Shown here: positions 9,285 through 18,461 of the stretch, one piece after another | Layout of the letters: each line of letters opens with the position of its first letter | Numbering within the stretch: position 1 is the stretch's first letter | Program-made: the position numbers and the translations under genes | NCBI GenBank assembly: GCA_018399745.1 | Contig: JAGYNZ010000006.1 | Coordinates: 1-64,000, forward strand | From: Deltaproteobacteria bacterium | GTDB lineage: Bacteria > Desulfobacterota > Dissulfuribacteria > Dissulfuribacterales > UBA3076 | Direction: 5' to 3' | Length of the DNA: 64,000 nt | Notes under the pieces: model-generated | Databases searched by the model: none | Seen by the model: only the letters and a program-made list of their open reading frames with translations | What the model was told of the DNA's origin: nothing

Positions 9285-9720
9285 AATATCCCCTTATATT
9301 ATGTGATTAACAACGAACTGAGTCACAAATACAACCAAAATCATATAAAAAAACTAAAAATTTCAGTAAAATAAGTTTTGCGAAAAGACTCCGGTTTCTC
9401 TGTTTTCCTTCAAGTGAGAGATACGGCTTCTATATCGTTGCACCAAACCACTTCTTATGACTGGTTAACCCTTACATTGTTGTATTTAGAACCAAGATCA
9501 TTAATATCCCGTAAAGAACCTTGTCTCACGGGCAATTGAATCGATCCGGGATAATGTAACAAAACCAGCCCCAAAAAACGGTGTTTATTTCGTCAAACCC
9601 ATCAAAACATAAAGGCCTTGCCTCTGAACCAGGATAACCACAACTTGCAATGTCTATATCTTGCTTTGCGTCCCGGAGGTAAATAATGGCTTTATGCAAC
9701 AGGTGTGGTCTTCACGGTCA
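9285..9720. other. Intergenic with a possible 12-residue ORF
   Basis: 436 bases between two minus-strand genes. At 9686-9724 on the plus strand a 12-codon ORF (MALCNRCGLHGH) is preceded by a consensus GGAGGT at 9676-9681. It has a CxxC pair and ends at the tail of the PfpI-type gene. It may be a microprotein or the stub of a lost zinc-ribbon gene. Nothing else is seen. Confidence 0.3.
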
Positions 9721-10242
9721 TTAGCGATTTGGGTAATAGGAAAGGGCCTTTATGATCTCGCCCATAAAAGCAGGGATATCCGAAGGCTGGCGAGATGTTA
9801 TGATATTGCCATCTACCACTACCTCGGAGTCCTCATATAATACACCGCCAGCCTCCAGTTCTGTTGCCACATCTCTGTAACAGGTGGCCCTCCGCCCGAC
9901 CAGGACCCCTGCCGACAGCAGGATCTGTGGGCCGTGGCATATGGCGGCCACGAGATATTCTTTGTCCGCAAACGCCCTCACAATTTCCTGTACTTGTAAA
10001 ATCGAGCGAAGTTTCTGAGGCGGTGCCTTGCCACCGGGCAGAAGAAGCAATCTAAAGCCGTCAGGCTGCACGTCGTCCAGAGCCAGATTGGCAGTCACTG
10101 TATAACCCCGCTTTCCCTTTATCTGGCCCCACTCAGGCGCCGCTATGTCAACCTGATAGCCCGCTTCTTTAAGCCGGTACATGGGACAAAGAAGTTCGCT
10201 GTCTTCAAATTCATCTGCACTCAGAATAAGCACCTTCATCAT
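9721..10242 (-). CDS. DJ-1/PfpI family protein
   Basis: 173 residues. The sequence contains EDSELLCPMYRLKEAGYQVDIAAPE near the N-terminus and the nucleophile elbow AICHGPQILLSAG around residue 104, with a conserved acidic residue early in the chain, as in PfpI, YhbO and related deglycase or stress chaperone proteins. The expected location is cytoplasmic. Family members protect against carbonyl and oxidative stress, but whether this one is a peptidase, glyoxalase/deglycase or chaperone cannot be decided here. Neighbouring nitroreductase and Usp genes give a general stress context. Confidence 0.9.
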   Translation of the reverse strand: MMKVLILSADEFEDSELLCPMYRLKEAGYQVDIAAPEWGQIKGKRGYTVTANLALDDVQPDGFRLLLLPGGKAPPQKLRSILQVQEIVRAFADKEYLVAAICHGPQILLSAGVLVGRRATCYRDVATELEAGGVLYEDSEVVVDGNIITSRQPSDIPAFMGEIIKALSYYPNR

Positions 10243-10668
10243 AATAGCTCCTTATCGGTGTTAAAATAATGCGGTTATTTGTCTGTAAGGAATACGCAAA
10301 ACATCCTATACATTAAAAGCATGATTTTTCCGGCCATAAGTCATGTTTATCATATTTATAATGAACATAGCAACATTAGTGGCTATAATCAGGAAAAAAC
10401 TAAGAGATATTAAAAACCGATATGAAAAATATTAAACTGGTATTACTTGCAGTTTTAATATGTTTTGATTTCGTTAGTTGAGGGTTGCCATTGCCAATCA
10501 CTAGAAACAGTGGCTGATGAAGGCCCAGGGAATCTTTTTGCCGGTTCAATAAAAAACGACGTCGTAAAAGAATTATTGTTATGGTCAATCCGCAAATAAT
10601 GTTCCCTTATATCCACTTTTCAAAAAGAATTTTCAGATCAATGACAGTAATTGTATGACCGTTGTAAT
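10243..10668. other. Intergenic with a possible broken small secreted protein
   Basis: 426 bases. On the plus strand, an ATG at 10422 opens a signal-peptide-like stretch (MKNIKLVLLAVLICFDFVS) that meets a stop. One base further on, the next frame stays open to a stop at 10597-10599 with plausible coding text (SLETVADEGPGNLFAGS). This could be a small exported protein with a +1 frameshift. No family was recognised. Confidence 0.25.
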
Positions 10669-11136
10669 TTATTGAACCACCCATACCGTGCACTTTCGAG
10701 CGTAGTTAACTATTTTACTGGAGACACTGCCGAAGAGGAATTCCTCGCTTCTTGAAAGTCCTTGCCTGCCGACGACTATGGTACTGTATTCGGTTTGGTC
10801 AGTCTCTTCCAGAATACATTGTGCCATTGATGGACAATAGCGCAGAGTAGAACGAACCGAAACCACGCTGGGATCAAAACCCTGTTGTATTAATATCTGA
10901 CGGTAGTCCTCAAGCATTTTATCAACTCTCTTTTTATACTGACTGAGCCACTTTTCCTTTTCATCTGATGTGGGAAAATAATCTTCTTCCGGTTCATTAA
11001 TTACATGCAGGATAGTAACCTTAAAGCCCTTTGCGCCTTCCAGAAGTTGGGCCACATATAAAACTGCACGGCGCGCATTCTCTGATTCGTCAACTGCAAT
11101 AAGAATATTCTTATTGAAAGTATGCTTTTTGTCCAT
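10669..11136 (-). CDS. Universal stress protein, single domain, ATP-binding type
   Basis: 155 residues. N-terminal KNILIAVDESENARRAVLYVAQLLEGA, and C-terminal VVGRQGLSRSEEFLFGSVSS, which fits the G-2x-G-9x-G(S/T) ATP-binding loop exactly. This makes it an ATP-binding UspFG/MJ0577-type protein, unlike the degenerate Usp at the left of the window. It lies 20 bases downstream of the kinase-like gene on the same strand, so they are likely co-transcribed. Usp phosphorylation by a neighbouring kinase is an attractive but unproven idea. Confidence 0.92.
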   Translation of the reverse strand: MDKKHTFNKNILIAVDESENARRAVLYVAQLLEGAKGFKVTILHVINEPEEDYFPTSDEKEKWLSQYKKRVDKMLEDYRQILIQQGFDPSVVSVRSTLRYCPSMAQCILEETDQTEYSTIVVGRQGLSRSEEFLFGSVSSKIVNYARKCTVWVVQ

Positions 11137-11156
11137 GCCTTCCCCCCTTGCAAGAG

Positions 11157-12134
11157 CTAATGTGTTTTAATCGTGCTTGTAAATTTTTGTAAATCTTCCA
11201 GCAATTGGCTGGTATTATCATAGAACCAGTTGGTTCCCGTTGAAAAATGCATGAGCACCCTGTTAAGGTTTTCAGGTATATAAGGATAAATTTTTTTTAG
11301 ATTTGCCAAACGACCGTGAAAAACAATATTCACATCATCATCTGTCAGTAAACTTAAGGCGGGATGATTTTGTTGCCGCAGGTCAGTAATCATTACGTCG
11401 CCCATTCCTGCCAAAAAAATTAAAATATTACCCAGCCCGAAGAGATCGTAGCCATATATATTCTCTCTCTGGCGATAATTATAGTCAAAGTCTATCCAGG
11501 TGTAATTTCCGCTATCCCTGTCAATCAATATATGATCTCTACGAATATCGCCGTGCTTCTCACCATTTTCGTGCAGGAATTTAATTGCCTTAATACACTC
11601 AATATATTTATTTAAGATATCTGGAAACACCTCATAAAAGTAGGCCTTATGATCACACTTTAAACTTTGCACATAAGAATGGAGAGGTTTTCCATTAACT
11701 ACATCCAACACCCTGACTACATTTCCATTTTCATCCTCTACTGCGTATCCCTGCATGAAATTCTTGTGACCGGCTACCAGCTTCAAGATCCGCGCCTCTT
11801 TTTTAGGGCTTCTAAAGCACTCCCACGGAACACCCCCTATATTCGCCATAAACTTTTCATAAAAAACAAGCTTCAGGATCTTCCTGCTTCCATCCGTCAA
11901 ATCAATTGATCGTTTAACCCAAAATTTTTCCTCGTCATCCAGCCCAAAACGTCCTTCTTTTGCATTATGCAGAATCAGAAAGGGCTTCTCATCCAGAACT
12001 ACCACACTTCCATATCCAACACGGAAAAAATCCGAAGTATCTGTGAAAATTTTAAACCGATGATTCTCAGAACGAGGAGTAGCCCAACGCGCCATCAATT
12101 GATGAAGAGTCTCTTGAGATATAGGATTTGCCAT
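11157..12134 (-). CDS. Protein-kinase-like / phosphotransferase-fold protein
   Basis: 325 residues. A kinase-like catalytic core is visible at about residues 190-220: FLHENGEKHGDIRRDHILID (an HGD-x4-H version of the catalytic loop) and YTWIDFDYN (DFD in place of DFG). RKILKLVF near residue 85 may hold the ATP-contacting lysine. The fold belongs to the broad eukaryotic-type kinase / APH / Kdo-kinase superfamily. Substrate could be protein, sugar or small molecule. It is followed closely by an ATP-binding universal stress protein gene, which suggests a stress signalling pair. The superfamily call is solid; specificity is unknown. Confidence 0.75.
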   Translation of the reverse strand: MANPISQETLHQLMARWATPRSENHRFKIFTDTSDFFRVGYGSVVVLDEKPFLILHNAKEGRFGLDDEEKFWVKRSIDLTDGSRKILKLVFYEKFMANIGGVPWECFRSPKKEARILKLVAGHKNFMQGYAVEDENGNVVRVLDVVNGKPLHSYVQSLKCDHKAYFYEVFPDILNKYIECIKAIKFLHENGEKHGDIRRDHILIDRDSGNYTWIDFDYNYRQRENIYGYDLFGLGNILIFLAGMGDVMITDLRQQNHPALSLLTDDDVNIVFHGRLANLKKIYPYIPENLNRVLMHFSTGTNWFYDNTSQLLEDLQKFTSTIKTH

Positions 12135-12299
12135 GATTAACTTACTGTAAATCTTTTGGGTGATTCAAAAAGCCAACCTTAAAGTTACGGTGTATTTGAT
12201 GAAATTAAGTTACTTTATTGGTTGTATGATGTCAAAATATACCAAGTATTAGCTACTCCAAAAAAGTCTGAATGGTTGCAAATGATGTCTTCTATTTGC

Positions 12300-13856
12300 T
12301 TAGAGCGATCCCATTTTTTGCCCAAACCCACCGCCGCCAGGCGTATTTATGATCAAGCATTCACCTTTCGCAACATTTAAGGTGCACCGGCCGGGAAGCC
12401 CTATCGTTGTGCCATCAACTCGCCTTAACAAATTTGACCCGCACTTCCCGTTACAACCGCCCCCTATTCCCTTTGGTGGAAAGCGCCTCCTTTCGGACTG
12501 AATGGATACAACCGCATCTTCAAGGAAGAAGAATTCCCTGGTAAGACCCATCCCACCCGGATGGATCCCCTCCCCTCCTGATCCTTCCCTAAGGGCAGTC
12601 TTGAGGACCCTTATAGGATAAACGCCTTCAAGCACTTCAACCGGCGTGTTAGCGGTATTTGTCATGTGGACCTGAACCGCACTTGCTCCGTCGGACTTCG
12701 GACCGCCACCCATGCCGCCGGCCATGGTCTCGTAATAGGTCTTCTTATTCCATCCGATTGCAAGATTATTCATAGTGCCCTGTCCCTGGGCAGGGATTTG
12801 ATCAGGCAATAAATCTTTTAATGCGAGCAGAAGCACGTCCACAATCCTCTGGGATGTCTCCACGTTCCCCGAGCTGACTGCCGCCGGTGGCCTTGGGTTA
12901 AGAAGAGAACCCTCCGGTGCTGTAACCTTAACGCTTGCATAACATCCGTGGTTGGGCGGAATATCAGAAGGCAAAAGACACCTTAAAACATAATATACTG
13001 CTGACCTGGTTACGCTAAGAGGTGTATTGGCATTTCCCCTGCTCTGGGAGGCCGTACCTGTAAAGTCCGTCTCAAAGCCCGCACCCTGAATCCGGACCTT
13101 TACACGTATGGGAATCGGATGGTCTTCTCCATCCAGATAGTCATACGCCTCTGCATCTCCGTCAGGCAAATCAAAAAGATGGGTGGTCATCCTGGATTCG
13201 GCATAGCCAATAATGGCCTCTACAAATTCGTCAAAGGCCTCTTCCCCATAGCGGCTAATGAAATCAGCGCACCTCGATACGCCCAAGCGGTTTGCTCCCA
13301 CCTGGGCATTCAAATCTCCCATACGTTCCACAGGATTTCTCGTCTTTTTTTCAAAAATTATTCGCACACGATCCTGGAAGATACCTCTTTTCACAAAGAG
13401 TACAGGGGATATGACAATACCTTCTTCAAAAAGGGTACTGCTCGATCCCGGCATAGATCCGGGTGTGTCCCCGCCTACATCGGCATGATGCGCCCGGTTA
13501 ACGGCATACCCCTTAAGCTTGCCTTTCCAGAAAAAAGGCGCAATCAAGGTGATATCCGGCAGATGTGATCCACCCCTGTATGGATCGTTTACAATGACCT
13601 GATCCCCCGGACACAGTTTGGGAAAATCAACCATAACGGCACTAACAGCTGATGGCATGGCCCCGAGGTGCACAGGGATGTGCTCGGCCTGAGCGATAAG
13701 ACGACCTCTGGAGTCAAACAAGGCGCAACTCTCGTCCATACGCTCCTTGATATTCGGCGAAAAGGCCGTCCGCCTGAGGTTCGCCCCCATCTCTTCGGGA
13801 ATGGCCAGAATCAGGTGCTTGAAGACTTCAAGCGTTACTGGATCAAGGATGGACAT
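12300..13856 (-). CDS. Hydantoinase B / oxoprolinase family protein
   Basis: 518 residues. It begins LDPVTLEVFKHLILAIPEEMGANLRRTAFSPNIKERMD and ends with the Gly-rich INTPGGGGFGQ, both typical of HyuB/OplAH-B chains. Together with HyuA this subunit forms an ATP-dependent amidohydrolase acting on hydantoins or 5-oxoproline, or a related carboxylase. The start lies seven bases past the end of hyuA, so the two are an operon. The natural substrate cannot be predicted; 5-oxoproline recycling is the most general option. Confidence 0.92.
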   Translation of the reverse strand: MSILDPVTLEVFKHLILAIPEEMGANLRRTAFSPNIKERMDESCALFDSRGRLIAQAEHIPVHLGAMPSAVSAVMVDFPKLCPGDQVIVNDPYRGGSHLPDITLIAPFFWKGKLKGYAVNRAHHADVGGDTPGSMPGSSSTLFEEGIVISPVLFVKRGIFQDRVRIIFEKKTRNPVERMGDLNAQVGANRLGVSRCADFISRYGEEAFDEFVEAIIGYAESRMTTHLFDLPDGDAEAYDYLDGEDHPIPIRVKVRIQGAGFETDFTGTASQSRGNANTPLSVTRSAVYYVLRCLLPSDIPPNHGCYASVKVTAPEGSLLNPRPPAAVSSGNVETSQRIVDVLLLALKDLLPDQIPAQGQGTMNNLAIGWNKKTYYETMAGGMGGGPKSDGASAVQVHMTNTANTPVEVLEGVYPIRVLKTALREGSGGEGIHPGGMGLTREFFFLEDAVVSIQSERRRFPPKGIGGGCNGKCGSNLLRRVDGTTIGLPGRCTLNVAKGECLIINTPGGGGFGQKMGSL

Positions 13857-13862
13857 GCTTTT

Positions 13863-15857
13863 TCACCTCACATCTATCCTAAGACAACTATTTTCCTCTA
13901 CTGACACATCACATTCAGGAGGCACAAAAACTGTGCATCCTTCATCTTCTATTACTACTGGTCCTTTGGCGAAAAAAGATCGCCAAAGGCTTTCTCGCTG
14001 GTACACAGGTGCCGAAACAGACCCGGAAGACAACAAAATGTTTCTTTTGGCAACAGGCGGCAAAGGGGAAACGTTTTTAACTCCCGGCAAAGAAATATCC
14101 TCTCTTGGTATTATGGCTGAAAGTCTCACATTAACCACTTCTACAGCATGCCCATTCCCAATGGCGTATCCGTAGCGTTTTTCAAATGCATGGTAAAATC
14201 TTTCGGCCATATCAGCCTTTTTATCATAAGGAATGGCGAGATGAAAACTCTGTCCTTTGTAACGCAGATCAAGAAAAGGCCTGAATACTGCGTCTCTGAT
14301 ATTCAGCGCCTGGCGCTTAAATGACTGTAATGATCTCTTTATAAAACCTTGTAAAATAAGATCTACGAGCTGCTTGGTTCCGGTATGCCATTCAACAGAA
14401 ACAGTCTCCGCAAAATCAAGCCGCACAGAGGAAAGCAAAATCCCCAGAGCTGAAAACATGCCGGCCAGAGGAGGAACAAGGACTTCTTTTATACCAAGTT
14501 CTTTTGCGAGTTCGGCTGCATGAAGCGGACCCGCACCGCCAAACGCCAGAAGGGTGCAATCTCTCACGTCAACACCCTTTCCCTCGGTAGCACTTCGAAT
14601 ACCTCGCAACATATTGGCATTAACTATGGAACGCGTACCCAGCAGCGTCACCTCCACATTAAGACCTGACGATAATGCAAGAGAGGAAAATGCCTGGCTG
14701 GCCCTGTATGGATCGAGTATAATACCAGTTCCTGTAAAAGACTCGCGATGGAGAAGTCCGGAAAGAAAGTTGGCATCTGTAACGGTAGGCAGGACTCCAC
14801 CCATGTCATAGCAGGCCGGTCCGGGTTCAGAACCGGCGCTTTGAGGACCCACGCGCAGCGCTCCTCCACTGTCCATCCAGGCTATTGACCCGCCGCCCGC
14901 ACCAATGGTGGTAATATCGAGCGTAGGAATACTTACCGGAAGACCGTCTATTTCGCCTTCATCCGTCCATAAAAGGCTATTATCGACGATGGCCGAAAAG
15001 TCGGCGCTCGTACCTCCCATATCAAAGGTAATCAGGTTTTTTCTTCCTGTGAGTCCGGCCAGCAGAAGCCCGCCGGACACGCCTCCGGCCGGACCGGAAA
15101 GCAGAATTTCAACTGGATGGATTTCGCCTGATGCAGCCACACCTCCTGTGGATTTCATAATATCGTAATCCGGAGGTCCTCCAGCTTTTCTTACAGCTTT
15201 ATGGATTTCCTGCAAATACGATTGGACAATGGGTTGAATAAAGGCGTTTATGGCAGTGGTTGACGCCCTTTCAAATTCTCTGAATTCCGGGATGATCTTT
15301 GAAGACCTGGATACTGGCATGCCACGCTTTTTAAGGGCATTTTCAAGGAGAATTTCGTGGGCGGGGTTTTTGTACGAAAACAGGAGACAAATTGCCACGG
15401 CCTCTGCGCCGGATTCCATAACATGATCCACCAGCGCAAAAGTATCGTTTAAAGACAAGGGCAAAATAACAGTACCATCAGGGGCAAGACGCTCGGCAAC
15501 TTCAAAACATAAGTTGCGATTTATCAGGGGGGTCGTCCTGGAGCAATCAAAATCATAGAGCCTTGGCCTTTTCTGTCGTGCTATTAAAAGAAGGTCCTTA
15601 AACCCCTTGGTAGTGATAAAAGCAACTTTTGCGCCCTTCCTTTCCAATAGTGCGTTAGTGGCTACGGTACTGCCATGTGAAAAATATGAAAAATCCGCAA
15701 GGTCCCTGATAATTTCAGTGACAGCCCGGTCAGGACTTTCCTTGGTGGAAAGGACCTTCCATCCCCGTATTTGGTTGCCTTCAAGCGTAACCACATCCGT
15801 GAAAGTGCCTCCGATGTCCGTGGCTACTCGCATGTCATTAACTAAATCCATAACCAT
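13863..15857 (-). CDS. Hydantoinase A / oxoprolinase family protein
   Basis: 664 residues. The N-terminal actin-like ATPase signature VATDIGGTFTDVV is at about residues 11-23; the middle part has LLSGPAGGVSGGLLLAGLTG, TFDMGGTSADFS and TIGAGGGSIAWMD, all HyuA hallmarks. This is the ATP-binding chain that works with HyuB in ring opening of cyclic amides. ATG codons at positions 1, 3 and 9 are possible starts; the family usually starts near the ninth. No hydantoin racemase, carbamoylase or transporter gene is adjacent. Confidence 0.92.
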   Translation of the reverse strand: MVMDLVNDMRVATDIGGTFTDVVTLEGNQIRGWKVLSTKESPDRAVTEIIRDLADFSYFSHGSTVATNALLERKGAKVAFITTKGFKDLLLIARQKRPRLYDFDCSRTTPLINRNLCFEVAERLAPDGTVILPLSLNDTFALVDHVMESGAEAVAICLLFSYKNPAHEILLENALKKRGMPVSRSSKIIPEFREFERASTTAINAFIQPIVQSYLQEIHKAVRKAGGPPDYDIMKSTGGVAASGEIHPVEILLSGPAGGVSGGLLLAGLTGRKNLITFDMGGTSADFSAIVDNSLLWTDEGEIDGLPVSIPTLDITTIGAGGGSIAWMDSGGALRVGPQSAGSEPGPACYDMGGVLPTVTDANFLSGLLHRESFTGTGIILDPYRASQAFSSLALSSGLNVEVTLLGTRSIVNANMLRGIRSATEGKGVDVRDCTLLAFGGAGPLHAAELAKELGIKEVLVPPLAGMFSALGILLSSVRLDFAETVSVEWHTGTKQLVDLILQGFIKRSLQSFKRQALNIRDAVFRPFLDLRYKGQSFHLAIPYDKKADMAERFYHAFEKRYGYAIGNGHAVEVVNVRLSAIIPREDISLPGVKNVSPLPPVAKRNILLSSGSVSAPVYQRESLWRSFFAKGPVVIEDEGCTVFVPPECDVSVEENSCLRIDVR

Positions 15858-15900
15858 TCAAGGAATTACAACGCCTGTTTTACCACAATAAACCGAACTG

Positions 15901-16029
15901 TAAGCGTTTACAGTATACTGCGGATGCAAGGCAGAACGGTGCGCCGACGTACTTCATGTACTGCAAGGTACCCGACCTTCCTAACGGCAGACAGACAACA
16001 AGACAGATGCGGTGCCCTGTGAACGCTTA
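15901..16029. mobile_element. 129-bp MITE-like element with terminal inverted repeats
   Basis: The element starts TAAGCGTTTACAG and ends CTGTGAACGCTTA; the ends are inverted repeats matching at 12 of 13 positions. Inside is a GTAC-TTCAT-GTAC inverted repeat near 15949-15961. It has no ORF and lies between hyuA and feoB. The right repeat contributes the feoB stop codon (TAA on the minus strand, 16027-16029). Its size and ends fit a non-autonomous element or REP-type repeat. No second copy was seen in this window, so the mobile nature is inferred only from structure. Confidence 0.5.
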
Positions 16030-18207
16030 ACTAAATCCTATTATCTTTCCGCCTTGATAGACACAAAAAGCCGCAACCCATGCAAGCAATGTGGTATATG
16101 TAATGCTGAATAAAGTCCATTTACAGGAATTTGTCTCCTGCTTGATCGTTGCTACTGTCGCAATACATGGCAGATATAGAAGGACAAAGACCATCATTGC
16201 CAAAGCCGAAAGCGGTGTCATGTCAGATGACAACAGGGCGTTCTTAAGAGAGCCTGCCCCCTCATCTCCAGCAAGATAAAGTATTCCCATGGTACTTACT
16301 ACGACCTCCTTAGCGACAAAACCGGTAAGGAGGGCTACACTGCCTCGCCAGTCTATACCTAAAGGAGCAAATACAGGAGCGAGAATTTTCCCGATACGAC
16401 CCATATAGGACTTTTCCACCTCTTCTGATTTACGGGCCGTTTCAAGCTCTGCTATAACAGCATCCTGTTTTTTATGGATATATGGCCTTTCTGTAATATC
16501 GGCGGTTGCAATCTCACTGTTATATAAAGATTTGACCTTATTGATTTCAGCAACATAATCGTGTGAATATTGTATGTCTCTGGGAAATGATGAAAGTATC
16601 CAGATAACAACAGACCCAATAAGTATCACACCGCCCATCTTTTTTAGAAACATCTTGCTGCGGTCCCACATATGAATTATCAGGCTCTTCACCATTGGAA
16701 CCCTGTAAGGAGGCAATTCCATGACGAAGGGAGCATCGGCTCCTCTCAAGAGAGTGGAACGAAACAGACGACCTGTTAAAATGGCAAGTATAATTCCCGC
16801 AAAATAAATGCAAAAGATAACATTACCGGCTTTGGCACTGAAGAAAGTACCTGTAAGTACTATATAAATCGGCAGCTTGGCAGAACATGACATAAATGGT
16901 GTAATAAGTATGGTAAGGATGCGGTCCTTTTTGCTTTCAAGGGTGCGAGTGGCCATGATGGCCGGTACACTGCAACCGAACCCCATAAGCATGGGTATAA
17001 AAGATTTACCATGAAGCCCGATAAGATGCATTATTCTATCCATAAGAAATGCAGCCCTTGACATATAGCCTGTGTCTTCAAAAAGAGCTATGCAAAAGAA
17101 AAGTATCAGGATATTTGGCAGAAAGACTATAACACTTCCTACGCCCGCAATTACTCCATTTATAAAAAGATCTTTAAAAAGACCATCCGGAAGAATAGCG
17201 TCTAATGATATTGAAAACCAGCTAACACTGTTTTCTAACCATTCCATTGGATAGGCACCAAGTGAAAAGGTTAGCTGAAACATTGCCCAAATAAAGAAAA
17301 TAAAGATAGGAAACCCGATGAACCGGTTCGTCAGGACCAGATCTATGTTGCGAGATATGTCGACACGCTGTTTTGTAATGGTTGTAAGAACTTCTTTTAT
17401 TATTCCGGCAATAAATCCATACCGCTCATCCGTCATTATGATTTCAGGATCATCATTAAGGCGATCCGCAAGCAATTCGCGATGTAATTGAACTTGTTGA
17501 ATAAGGTTTTTGCCTTGATCTCCCATTTTTTGGAGAACGCGTTCTCTAACGATTTTATCATTTTCAAGGAGTTTTATTATTGTCCATCTTGTTTTATAAG
17601 GAATTGATATTCCGGAATTTTTTTCAATAAAGTCCCGGAGTTCTGAAATTGAATTTTCAATGTCCTTGTTATATCTGACTCTACGCTTTCCGCTGCTATC
17701 TATATTCGATTCAGCCAGTTCTATGGCCTTTTTCAGAAGTTCCTCTATGCCTTCATTTTTATTACCGATCGTGAAGACTATAGGCAGATCGAGAAGTTCG
17801 GACAGCTTTTTTGCATCGACTTTGATTCCGCGTGCACGGGCAACATCGGCCATGTTTAGGGCAAACAAAACCTTACAGTCAATTTCCCTTAGCTGTGTTG
17901 CCAGATAAAGGCTTCGTTCCAGGTTGGAGGCATCAATAATATCGATTACAACATCAGGGCGGGCATCAAGGACAAAATCCCGTGCGACAATCTCTTCTAC
18001 GGAAAAGGGTGTTAAACTGTAAGTTCCTGGAAGGTCGATAATTTTAAGCTCATATCCATGTCTATTTACAATACCTTCCTTTTTTTCAACCGTTACACCG
18101 GGCCAATTTCCGACCTTCTGCCTGGTTCCGGTAATATTGTTGAATATTGTTGTTTTACCTGAATTAGGGTTACCTGCCAGGGCTATTGTAAGAACCTTTT
18201 TAGACAT
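16027..18207 (-). CDS. feoB: Ferrous iron transport protein B
   Basis: 726 residues. The N-terminal G-domain shows G1 GNPNSGKTTIFN, DLPGTYSL (G3) and NMAD (G4, NxxD), followed by a helical GDI-like spacer and a membrane domain with many hydrophobic segments, including the conserved gating cysteine motif GFGCSVPAIMATRT. It moves Fe2+ across the inner membrane, driven or gated by GTP/nucleotide hydrolysis. It lies 12 bases downstream of feoA, in the order fur-feoA fusion, feoA, feoB, so it is probably controlled by iron through the Fur-type regulator. The stop codon sits in the inverted repeat of the adjacent element. Confidence 0.97.
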   Translation of the reverse strand: MSKKVLTIALAGNPNSGKTTIFNNITGTRQKVGNWPGVTVEKKEGIVNRHGYELKIIDLPGTYSLTPFSVEEIVARDFVLDARPDVVIDIIDASNLERSLYLATQLREIDCKVLFALNMADVARARGIKVDAKKLSELLDLPIVFTIGNKNEGIEELLKKAIELAESNIDSSGKRRVRYNKDIENSISELRDFIEKNSGISIPYKTRWTIIKLLENDKIVRERVLQKMGDQGKNLIQQVQLHRELLADRLNDDPEIIMTDERYGFIAGIIKEVLTTITKQRVDISRNIDLVLTNRFIGFPIFIFFIWAMFQLTFSLGAYPMEWLENSVSWFSISLDAILPDGLFKDLFINGVIAGVGSVIVFLPNILILFFCIALFEDTGYMSRAAFLMDRIMHLIGLHGKSFIPMLMGFGCSVPAIMATRTLESKKDRILTILITPFMSCSAKLPIYIVLTGTFFSAKAGNVIFCIYFAGIILAILTGRLFRSTLLRGADAPFVMELPPYRVPMVKSLIIHMWDRSKMFLKKMGGVILIGSVVIWILSSFPRDIQYSHDYVAEINKVKSLYNSEIATADITERPYIHKKQDAVIAELETARKSEEVEKSYMGRIGKILAPVFAPLGIDWRGSVALLTGFVAKEVVVSTMGILYLAGDEGAGSLKNALLSSDMTPLSALAMMVFVLLYLPCIATVATIKQETNSCKWTLFSITYTTLLAWVAAFCVYQGGKIIGFS

Positions 18208-18219
18208 GAGCCATTATTC

Positions 18220-18447
18220 CTATTTTACATCTGTGACGGTTATTTGTGCAGCTTCTTCAACCCTGAGCGATAAATGATAGCCCTTAACAATCAGTTCGAG
18301 AGGATCTTGTAGTGGTGCGTATTTTTCTATATAAATCTCCGAACCCTTGAGGATACCCATTTCAAGTATCCTTCTGCGCAATGCACCATTTCCACCGACA
18401 CGGCTTATCACTCCGGCCTGGCCTTCCTTCATTTCGCTTAACAGCAT
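18220..18447 (-). CDS. feoA: FeoA domain protein
   Basis: 75 residues with the SH3-like FeoA pattern (EMKEGQAGVISRVGGNG, then RRRILEMGILKGSEIYI and DPLELIVKGYHLSLRVEEA). FeoA is a small cytosolic partner required for FeoB-dependent iron uptake. GAGGGGAAAT before the ATG supplies a ribosome binding site. The gene lies between the Fur-FeoA fusion and feoB with gaps of 12-15 bases, so the three form one operon. Confidence 0.95.
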   Translation of the reverse strand: MLLSEMKEGQAGVISRVGGNGALRRRILEMGILKGSEIYIEKYAPLQDPLELIVKGYHLSLRVEEAAQITVTDVK

Positions 18448-18461
18448 AAATAAATTTCCCC

